Assembly (NCBI GenBank): GCA_002633025.1 | Contig: NMRB01001040.1 | Location: forward strand, 106,771 to 170,770 | Source: Notospermus geniculatus | Lineage: Eukaryota; Nemertea; Pilidiophora; Heteronemertea; Lineidae | DNA: 64,000 nt | Reading direction: 5' to 3' | Shown: in pieces, positions 55,887 to 64,000 of the stretch | Numbering within the stretch: the first letter of the stretch is position 1 | Layout of the letters: each line of letters starts with the position of its first letter | Translations under genes and position numbers: made by a program | The notes under the pieces: model-generated | The model's input: the letters and a program-made list of their open reading frames with translations, nothing else | Databases searched by the model: none | What the model was told of the DNA's origin: nothing

Positions 55887-56285
55887 AGGCCACATTAAAA
55901 AAATCTTTAGTTTAGCATCAGCGCCCGCCTCGAATTTTCTCGCCGCCTCAAAAAAAATTTTTTTTTGGAAAAAATTTTTTTTCAAAAAAAATTTTTTTCC
56001 TTCAATTTTTTACTCACATTATAATGTTCTCTGTCAAAAAGTGTGGTTTCTTGTCTACACATGCCTTTTCCAGGGTGACTCAGATATGTATTTTTTTTGA
56101 ATAAAAACCTTTTTCGAGTTAATACTAAGGATTTGTCTGTCTATTGTATGGTAAATGGTGCAATGCTTCCAAGCTCTCTTTCGATGATCACAGTCCATTT
56201 CAGTATTAAAAAAAAAACAAAAAAACCCTCCTCACTTTTTACAAGTTTGACTGATGCTAAACTAAAGATTTTTTTTATGTGGCCT
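55887..56285. mobile_element. Inverted-repeat element with poly-A/T interior
   Basis: Left AGGCCACATTAAAAAAATCT then TTAGTTTAGCATCAG; right CTGATGCTAAACTAAAGATT then TTATGTGGCCT. The interior at 55950-56010 is low-complexity A/T. Confidence 0.75.
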
Positions 56286-56342
56286 AACATATGTATGTTT
56301 AAGCTACATGGCGGGGATTAAAAGAAGACAGAATCCTCAGGG

Positions 56343-56600
56343 ACAATGGGTCATATGAATAAACACAAGCAAATGCTTTTACTTCAGATTTGTACAGCAT
56401 TGCATAGCGCATTTGTATTGCAAAATTCAAGTAAAAGCATTTGCTAGTCTTCATACGGTATGACCCATTGGCTGATTTTCATAAAAGATACATAGCAAAT
56501 GCTTTTACTTCAAGTTTGCAATACATTTACATTGGACATTGCTGTGCAAATCTTTAAGTAAAAGCATTTGCTAACTTTTATGAATACTAGCCAGTATACT
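56343..56600. mobile_element. Two adjacent family-F MITEs
   Basis: First copy about 56343-56467 (ATGGGTCATATGAATAAACA to ATACGGTATGACCCATT); second about 56468-56596 (TTTTCATAAAAGATACATAG to GCTAACTTTTATGAATACTA). Both have TAAAAGCATTTGCTA arms. Confidence 0.75.
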
Positions 56601-56699
56601 TTGATTGGCAGACTGTCACCTGTAGGCAGAAGAGGGTACCACCTTAATTGTCCCCCGGAGCCCTCGGAGGGGGACTTGAAAATACCGGCCGTCCGTGCG

Positions 56700-56775
56700 C
56701 CTCTGCCGCTCGGCGCTCGCCGCTCGGTGCTCGCCGCTCGGCGCTCGCCGCTCGGCGCTCGCCGCTCGCCGCTAC
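56700..56775 (+). repeat. GC-rich minisatellite
   Basis: Tandem units of GCTCGGCGCTCGCC, about five copies. Followed by a C-run with an N at 56891. Confidence 0.75.
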
Positions 56776-57233
56776 TAGTCCCTTCCGCTCTATAACTTAA
56801 GAACGACTGAAGATTTTGGATTCATATTTGGTGGAGGGATGTATCATGGGCCAAAGGTGTGTCGCGTGAAAGAATCGGCCAAATCTGATTNCCCCCCCCC
56901 CCCCATGCACCACCACCACCCGGTCAGGGGTCGACATCTAGAATTTATTTTTTTTCTAGGGTCGCCCGAAAAAACCAGACAAAATGTCTTCATTTTAAGA
57001 AAATTTCTCAAAATGGGGAAAATTTCTCCCAATTTGAGAAATTGAAATATTCGCGCAAAATTCCAAAATTTCCCACTTCTTATTTTCTACTACATGTATA
57101 TCGGAAAGCGGATCACTGATTGGTTTAGCTAGTTCGGCTCCAATAGCATGCCGCCCAGGTACTCTTTTTAAAGCAAAGTTCGGACAAATAGAATCACGGG
57201 ATTTCTGAGTGTCCGTTTTGTCTGCCCCTAAAG

Positions 57234-57384
57234 CAGGCGCGGATCCAAGGGGCACCCGGCGCACGCCCTCCCCGTTTCGGCCTGGCCAACAAATCTGTAA
57301 AATCGACAGTGAAGTTCTGAAATTTGGAGCGATGTTTCTAGCACAGTGCGCCCCCGCTTTCCCAAAATCCTGGAGCCGCCCCTG
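57234..57384 (+). mobile_element. hAT-like GGATCC element
   Basis: CAGGCGCGGATCCAAGGGGC to TGGAGCCGCCCCTG. It has lost the TTCAATG segment of the core. Confidence 0.65.
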
Positions 57385-57431
57385 TAAAGAGGACAAGTCA
57401 GATTCGGACAAACAACCATCACAACCGGGCT

Positions 57432-59053
57432 GACGTCATTCGGGCGGTTCGCTATTCTCACACGCGCTAAGTGACGCCTATCGGTCATCTTCTGAGAATC
57501 GCGGAAACTCATAGCAGTTTCGGAGCGTGTACGCAGAGCGATTCGAAATTGCGGTGGCATACCGCCCGTTATTTTTACCAGCAAAGGTCGGATAAGTTGA
57601 TCATCCTCGCACCCAGGGTCTTCACAACCGGCTCCCCTTCTCTCGCTTGAGGGAGGGTACGACAGTAAATGACCTGAGATTCTCAGGATGGACAAACATT
57701 AGATAACAACAAGGCTTTTCTCAGTGACGTACCACATTCATGACATTGTCGAAGGGGACAAGACAAAAGTAGAGTCGGACAAACACAATGAAAGGACAAG
57801 TCCGACGTCTAAGGCAAGCCGGGTAAATAAATAGCTAAACCTAAGTTTATCAGCAAAAACTTAGTTTTTGCACCGTCAAACTTAGGTTTAGCTCCTCAAA
57901 CCTAAGTTTGGCAAGTCAAAACTTATGTTGCTCGCTAAACTTAGGTTTTGTGACCAAAAACCTGGTATTAGCATGACAAACCTATTAAGTTTGTGTCATT
58001 TATTACACACATGGGTTTAACGAGCAAAACATAAGTTTCTAGTTGCTAAAACTAAGTTTTTGCTCATAAACTGCAATTTATCGATTTATTATAGATGAGA
58101 TCAAACTTCGTAATTAGGTCATTGCCATGGATAATTCGCGCATTTTGCCGTTTTCCTTGGTCCAAGCCGGAAGTTGATGTTTTAATGGCTTTCAACGAAG
58201 GATTTGCCGGTGGGTCGCACATTTTGCCGTTTTCTGTGGGCTTTTCGCCCAGCTTTGTGTATATTGGTGTTGGATCAACACCAATATATATCTGTATAGA
58301 TCAGTTCAAATTAGGTCGTCGTTTATGACGTCATGGCGATTTCTTGGCGATTCAGCGCAGTAAACTCATGTTTATCTAGCAAAGTGTGAGTTTACAACAA
58401 TGTATCGAGCTAAACCTAAGTTTAGAAATTTGAGAAATTACACCACCCTCTGCTGGGAGGCTAATTCGCGCAGTCAAAGTTCAAACATGTTTTCTTAACT
58501 TTCCATTGGCCAAAGTATTCGGTGCGCCAAACTTAGGTTTAGCTCGATAAACTTAGGTTTAGCTCGCCAAACCTAAACTTAGGTTTAACTATTTATTACA
58601 CAAGGTTTGACCACAAAATATTGTTTGCTTCTCAAACATGGGTTTTGCGCAGATACATGTAATTGCCTTTAAAACTTAGGTTTTCGGTTTATCACCAGAA
58701 ACTTACGTTTTGCCCATTACACCTAGGTTTATGCGCTGAATTTGTAAATAATTGAGTCAAACCTAAGTTTCACATGATAAACTTAGGTTTATGAAATAAC
58801 TAACAGTTTGCTCGCCAAACTTAGGTTTATTAGCAAAAACTTAGTTTTAGCTTGATAAACGTAAGTTTTTCTCATTAGCCGGAGAAACTTAGCTTTAGTT
58901 CACCAAACCAACGTTTAGCTTGCCAAACTTAGGTTTAAGGAGCTAAACCTAAGTTTGACGGTGAAAAAACTAAGTTTTTTGCTGATAAACTTAGGTTTAG
59001 CTATTTATTACACACCCGGCTTGCCATAGACGTCATTCGGGCGGTTCGCTATT
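57432..59053. mobile_element. Fold-back element of AAACTTAGGTTT motifs, with 25-bp flanking repeats
   Basis: The core 57816-59026 has inverted ends of about 110 bp (GGCAAGCCGGGT...AATAGCTAAACCTAAGTTTA against TAAACTTAGGTTTAGCTATT...CCCGGCTTGCC). Its interior is dozens of AAACTTAGGTTT or AAACCTAAGTTT words spaced 20-35 bp. An identical 25-bp sequence (GACGTCATTCGGGCGGTTCG plus CTATT) lies at 57432-57456 and 59029-59053. No protein is encoded. Confidence 0.75.
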
Positions 59054-59399
59054 TAGCTGGTTACAGTCAGTTTCTGACATGCACGGATCACGTCGTAAAT
59101 ACCCTCGTGATTCTTGTTGCCGAGAGTGATCCTCATGATTGTGTCAAGATCAACATCGTCAGAAACACTCTTCTCTATAAACATAGCAAATTGCCATGCA
59201 ATTATCCATCCCGCAAGGTTAGAATCCCGTGATATCTCCTGCCTTATTAGGTATTCATTGGAAATCGTGAGATGTTAAAAAACAATAGGTTGTAAATTTG
59301 CCCTTGGCTCATTGTTGAGATCAGTGTACAGCTTCAACACGTTATCTGTCAGCGCTGTGGAAGCAATTCGTGAACAGTTCACGAACATTGAGCGAAAGG

Positions 59400-60200
59400 T
59401 CGTACGTAGCACACGAGGAAACCTAGCTGCTTTTCCACGAGGCGCGTGCGGATGCGGGCGGGAAAAATCGAACCATTGTATTTCCCATTAGCTGTTTCAC
59501 CCGCACCCTCTCCCGCCACCGAAACCGCGTCCGCAAACGTCTCGTTGAAAAGCAGCCGTTTCCACTGAACGCGATTAGTTGACGCGCGCGGCAAAGGGCT
59601 TTGTTATTTCCCGCTGCACTGCACGCAAAATCGCGCGCGTTGCCCGATCGCACGCAGGTGGAAACAGGCCTGTGCGGTTGCGGAGCGGGTGGATGGGCGC
59701 GGACGCGTTTTTTCGAATCGGTCATGTAGCGATTTTTTCCGCGCTTGCTTGCTGCCCGCGTGGTATTTCGTCATCATTTCCTTTCAATTCCCCTGAATTT
59801 CTGGGAATTCCCACCGACCGAAGACCAGCTCCCGCGTCTGTACCCGTTTCGTGGAAACACAACGCCCGTACCCGCACCCGCCTCCGTGTCCGCCGCACCC
59901 GCCTAGTGGAAATGAAGCTTTCCTTTGTCGAGACGTTTGCGGACGCGATTTCGGTGGCGGGAGCGGGTTCGGGTGAAACAGCTAAAGGGAAATACGTTGG
60001 ATCGATTTTTTCCACCCGCGCCCGCCTCCTATTCCGCGCCCGCAAACGCCTCGTGGAAAAGCAGCTGCTTTTCCGCGAGGCGTTTGCGGGCGCGGAATAG
60101 GAGGCGGGCGCGGGTGGAAAAATCGATCCAACGTATTTCCCTTTAGCTGTTTCACTCGCACCCGCGCCCGCCTCCTAATCCGCGCCCGCAAACGCAAAGC
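59400..60200. repeat. GC-rich palindromic cluster
   Basis: Repeated CGCGCCCGC, AACG(C/T)CTCG and TAGCTGTTTCAC modules in both orientations. The core 59985-60145 is an almost perfect palindrome centred at GCAGCTGC (60061-60068). Overlapping long Arg-rich open frames on both strands are a product of GC bias and symmetry. Confidence 0.75.
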
Positions 60201-60293
60201 CTAGTTCACATTGCAGGCGCGGTGCGACGCGGCGCGATCTGAACAAAGGATTGCAGCCTTCTTTCCGCATCGCAAATGTGAACAGCTATAGCC

Positions 60294-60771
60294 CTGGTTA
60301 CACCTATCCAAAATCCCCGTGCTTTTTGAGACACGGGGTTTTTCCGAACCAAAAAAACACGGCGTTGACACGGCGAGCGGTTACACTACTAAAAGTGCGA
60401 TTGGTAATAAGTTCCGTATCCCGGCGATAAGGGCACTGCATGTAGGCAACTCTCCGTCATCGAGTGGCTACTGGAGGCGTGAAATATCCTATACGCATGC
60501 GCATGACTCATCGATTTGCATCGCCGTCTGTCGCCGGGTGCTTGGAACTACAAATAAGCACGGGGATTTCGCGGTGACACAGTACAGTACATAAAATCCC
60601 CGTGTCTACATGTAAATAGCCCCGGCGTTGCCCCTTCGAGCTCGCTGGGGCTAATAAGCACGGGGATTTCAGACACGGGTCTCTTTAGACTCGGCGATTT
60701 ATAGGACCTAAGGTGTAACCGCAAAATCCCCGAGGAAAGCACGGGGATTTATGTAGTGTAACCACTGTATA
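60294..60771. mobile_element. Family-E MITE, full length
   Basis: Left GGTTACACCTATCCAAAATC then CCCGTGCTTT; right AAAGCACGGGGATTTATGTA then GTGTAACC. Internal AAATCCCCGTGTC and ACACGGG repeats. The right half matches 11254-11425 in reverse. Confidence 0.75.
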
Positions 60772-61147
60772 TATGCTTAACAGTGGAAACAATCAGGCGC
60801 GAATCGCACCGCGCCTGCAGTGTGACTCTTTGCTTGCGACAGAAGCAACTCATCTCGTATGCTGGGACTTTAAAGAAGACCGTGTAAAGTTTTTCAGTGT
60901 TTCCGTGTGTCAGTGTTCCCTCTATTGTTCTGAAAACACTGGTAGATAGATCGACACGTTTCTTTGTGTGTCCTCCATTGTGGCGAGTCGCGGCTTATTC
61001 CGTCAGACAATAGCAGGGGAACACTCTGGCAGATGGGGAACGCTCAAAAACGTTACACCGGCTCGAAATACGTATACCGCATCTTGGATTGCAGAAGGAG
61101 AACACAAATGTATGTCTTTTTCTTGATCCACCCTTACGAAAATGTGA

Positions 61148-61362
61148 TACGTGTAAATGACATTACCACGACATTAAAATTTACGATAATAAACAAGAAG
61201 TCAATCTCCAGAATTCACGAATTTTCGACCCCAACCGGGGTCTTTTTCAAGTGGAACTTTACATTAAAATTTACAATGACATTTACACAAATAAAATGTG
61301 TAAAGGTACACAAAAATGGGTAAAATTCGCCCATNACCACGTGGTAATGTTATTTACACGTG
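61148..61362. mobile_element. Inverted-repeat element with 1-base gap
   Basis: CGTGTAAATGACATTACCAC pairs with CCACGTGGTAATGTTATTTA then CACGTG; inner TTAAAATTTACGATAA resembles ACATTAAAATTTACAATG. It contains ACCCCAACCGGGGTC and an N at 61335. Confidence 0.6.
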
Positions 61363-61959
61363 TCACAAGACCCCCCCCCATCAATACAAGGTAAGCATTA
61401 CTCATCCTTTTGCAACACGAGAACCTTTCCGTTGTAATTACTATCGGTCACGTCGTTTCTTCCTCTCGGATACAAGCAATAGATTGAAGCGATTACATTT
61501 CCCGGGGCTCGGAAACATCGCCCGTGTAATCGATGTATCGTGATGGTGCAATCAATAGAAGGAGAGCAGCTGGTAATCCCCGGTGACACTACATCGTTAG
61601 TTATTCATCAACAACGGAAGGCGCGGATGTAGAAAACACGAGACGCTGTTGTTACATTGGGATGAAGGTATAAAATGAGGTAACGATTTGCGATGGTAAC
61701 ATTCCCCTGAGATAGCATTATGGTCTAAAACAGATGAACCTGAATGCGTTGTTTTAGATAGTCATCGTCTCCAAGGTGCGCAGCGTGCAACAGGTAGTCG
61801 GTCATTGCCGTGAGTATCACTGTCTGAATTTCCTACCAGCTGTTTCTTTGATTTTATGCGAAATGATTGGCATGTATTTCTGTTGTTCGGTGGGGGTGAC
61901 GACTGTTTGAACGTGCCGATTTCGAGGGGGAAATGTCCTTGCGGCGGTTATTCCGGTGG

Positions 61960-62480
61960 CATCAACCATGAGCCGAAACCCTGTGAAAACCGCTCCGGCG
62001 CCGCGGGATTTTTTCACAGGGTTTTGGATAATCTTTCGATGGTTATCAATGCATGGCGTGTTAATTATCCCAATGCCTGTGAAAACCGCTCCCGCCGGAA
62101 ACCGTTGTAGTGGATATACAGGCCTGTTTCCACTAAGACCGGTTTCCCGCATTGCGTTTTTCGTTTTCACAGGGTTTTGGATAATCCTACGATGGTTTAA
62201 CAATACATGGCGCGTTTATTGTCCCAATGCATGTGAAATTAAACCGCCCCGGCGCCGCAAAACCGCTGCGGAAACCGGTCTAGTGAAAACAGGCCTTAAG
62301 CCCCTGTTCCCACTAGACCGGTTTCCGCTGCGGTTTGCAGCGCCGGATTTTTTTCACAGGGTTTTGGATTTAATCCTTCGATGGTTTAACAATACATGGC
62401 GTGTTAATTATCCCAATGCCTAGTGTGAAAACCGCCCCGGCGCCGCAAACCGCAGTGGAAACCTTTGTAGTGGAAACAGG
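61960..62480. repeat. Tandem and inverted array, CCTGTGAAAACCGC units
   Basis: Three blocks of 150-170 bp share TTTTCACAGGGTTTTGGAT, TCGATGGTT, CATGGCGTGTTAATTATCCC and GTGAAAACCGC. GAAACAGGCCTT and AGACCGGTTTCC inverted motifs mark the unit edges, suggesting stacked copies of one MITE. Confidence 0.7.
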
Positions 62481-62504
62481 CCTTTACTCTTGCTGGACAT
62501 CACA

Positions 62505-62855
62505 AATTCGTACGAGCTCACGTAAAAGCATTTGCTAGCTTTTATGAATACCAGCCAATGGCTTGGTGTTTCTGTACTACAAAGTCATTTTTGTTCCCGA
62601 AGCCACCGCTAGGGCTAGAAGGCTTCGGCTCTGGCTGCCATTTTCGCAACAAAAATTTGTCGCGGATCTCTGTGCGCATGCGCAGATACCGTTATGTTGA
62701 CATCCCGGGTTATTTTTAGAATGGAATGCCGGTAACCACGTGGGTGCTAATGTGATTGAACACGCCGAATCGTGCGAAATGGCAACACCGAGGAAGTTTC
62801 TGTTGATGAGAAAGTTGGTATGTGTTGCAGATCTGTAACAAAAGTCAAAATAATC
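62505..62855 (+). other. Non-coding flank of the gap
   Basis: A family-F end (GTAAAAGCATTTGCTAGCTT) lies at 62522-62563. The rest up to the gap shows no recognised feature. Confidence 0.45.
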
Positions 62856-62927
62856 NNNNNNNNNNNNNNNNNNNNNNNNNNNNNNNNNNNNNNNNNNNNN
62901 NNNNNNNNNNNNNNNNNNNNNNNNNNN
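62856..62927. other. Assembly gap (72 N)
   Basis: A run of N. Open frames crossing it are meaningless. Confidence 0.98.
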
Positions 62928-63176
62928 AGTTGTGGGCCGCGCCCCCTTCGCGTTGGGATTCGAACGAGTTCGTACTTTGTTCCTTAATAACACATTGAAT
63001 AATCAACGGAATGTTAAAATAGTAGTATTTTTACAAATACTGGAACAAATTCTAATTTTTGGCATGATTACTTTATCAAATAATTTGTAAAATCGATGAG
63101 CACAAGAATCTTGTGCTGGGTTCCAGCCCTTTTCAGAGGTCTTAGCCGAGGAACGATGGTGGCGACCTCTTCAGAT

Positions 63177-63489
63177 TGCCCGCTCTCCACAATTGCTTTA
63201 CTTCGTAGAGGTCGCCGCGTTTAGTCAACAGATGGCGTCAGGGCCTGGCGGGAGTTTTATAGCCTATCAGCACGCTGCTTTCAGAACTCTTTGGCCTGTT
63301 GGCAACGGATGTTCGTTGTGCTACCATGGCTACTAGGTCACGTGATCCGCTCAGCCAATGAAAAAGTGTTTCAGCCCAGCTTGGTTACGGGTTGCTCCGT
63401 GCTCTCATTGGTGGACTCTCAAAGCGCCATCTATTGACCAAACACGGCGAATTTTACGAAGTGAAGCAGTTGTGGAGAGCGGGTAAACC
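63177..63489. mobile_element. Inverted-repeat element with CTCTCCACAA ends
   Basis: TGCCCGCTCTCCACAATTGC then TTTACTTCGTA pairs with TACGAAGTGAAGCAGTTGTG then GAGAGCGGGTA. Inner TAGTCAACAGATGGCG against CGCCATCTATTGACCA also pair. Confidence 0.7.
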
Positions 63490-63647
63490 GAAGGGGCGCG
63501 GTAGGCCTACACAACTGCGTAGGGAGTTTATAGGTACACGCCCTCAGCCAGCTGCCCAAACCGATGTGATTGAATGTGAACTTCATGATAATTGGAACCT
63601 GCGTGACAGAATGGAATAGTTGCGTCATGAAGTAATATTAGAGAGGA

Positions 63648-64000
63648 TGCGCAGCTTTCCGACTCCGACTTCAACTACGAGAATGAATTGCAGTCCGCTG
63701 TGGACATCCTTGATAAAAACGATTTGATAGACGTTTGCAAATCGTAAAATGCCATAACTTTGTGGCAGAATAATTTTGACTCGTAATCGGAAGTGCGGAT
63801 AAATCGCAAATATCGTAGTCGTCATAGTCGTGTCTCAAAGTCGTAACGACTAGGATTACGACCTCAATATTCATTATTTATCCGCACTTCCGATTTATAA
63901 GGCCAATTTTTTCTGCCTTCAATTTATGGTATTTGACGAATTGAAAACTTCTATCAAATCGTTTTTATCAAGGATGTCCATGTAGCGGACTGCAATTCAT
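63648..64000. mobile_element. Family-I fold-back element, runs off the window
   Basis: GCGCAGCTTTCCGACTCCGA then CTTCAACTACGAGAATGAAT begins the left arm; the right arm (TCAAGGATGTCC...CTGCAATTCAT) is cut by the window end. Same family as 905-1282. Confidence 0.7.

Noticed and set aside
57816-59026. Telomere-like repeat (TTAGG-type)
   Set aside because: TTAGG occurs only inside the AAACTTAGGTTT word, units are irregularly spaced and in both orientations.
59579-60100. 173-residue Arg-rich open frame and its antisense partners
   Set aside because: They lie in a GC-rich palindrome; long open frames on both strands are expected from composition and symmetry.
62577-62993. 138-residue open frame across the gap
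   Set aside because: It runs through 72 N and has no recognisable domain.

Overview
This is eukaryotic nuclear DNA from an animal. It carries spliced genes with GT-AG introns, dense inverted-repeat transposons (MITEs), tRNA-derived SINEs, minisatellites and several assembly gaps. The two genes I recognise are metazoan in type. The compact introns crowded with hAT-like, TTAA-flanked and fold-back elements, and the GTCC/GTCG-rich repeats, suggest an invertebrate, probably marine. I cannot name the phylum from sequence alone.

Positions 392-29502 (+) hold the 3' two thirds of a TUT4/TUT7-type terminal uridylyltransferase gene (ZCCHC11/ZCCHC6 family). Seventeen coding exons join in phase to give about 1,777 visible residues. 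In order they encode the end of the non-catalytic N-terminal module, a disordered linker, a CCHC knuckle, the catalytic nucleotidyltransferase (all three acidic residues present), the PAP-associated domain, a second CCHC knuckle, a basic linker, and a long Pro/Gln-rich tail on one 2.5 kb exon. The 5' end lies upstream of the window. One PAP-associated exon is present twice (11478-11655 and 13870-14047). The copies have the same length and phases, so only one can be used per transcript.

The last coding exon and about 8.5 kb downstream occur twice (about 29268-37776 and 38357-46816). Copy 1 stops at a single N (37777), in the middle of sequence that continues in copy 2. I read this as two haplotypes left uncollapsed in the assembly rather than a true duplication. 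The copies differ by clean insertions and tandem-repeat lengths, so they act as a natural comparison of alleles: copy 2 has a TTAA-flanked MITE whose empty site is intact in copy 1, copy 1 has an extra insertion of about 0.48 kb, and a minisatellite is expanded in copy 2.

Positions 46817-52337 are intergenic: MITEs, minisatellites and nested inverted repeats. Positions 52489-54492 (+) are a complete, intronless POLR3E (RNA polymerase III subunit RPC5) gene of 667 codons. From 54493 to 64000 I see no gene. The region holds minisatellites, a 1.2 kb fold-back element built from AAACTTAGGTTT motifs, GC-rich palindromes, tandem repeats and a 72-base assembly gap. The two genes share no operon-like or functional arrangement: one modifies RNA 3' ends, the other is a subunit of the polymerase that makes small RNAs.
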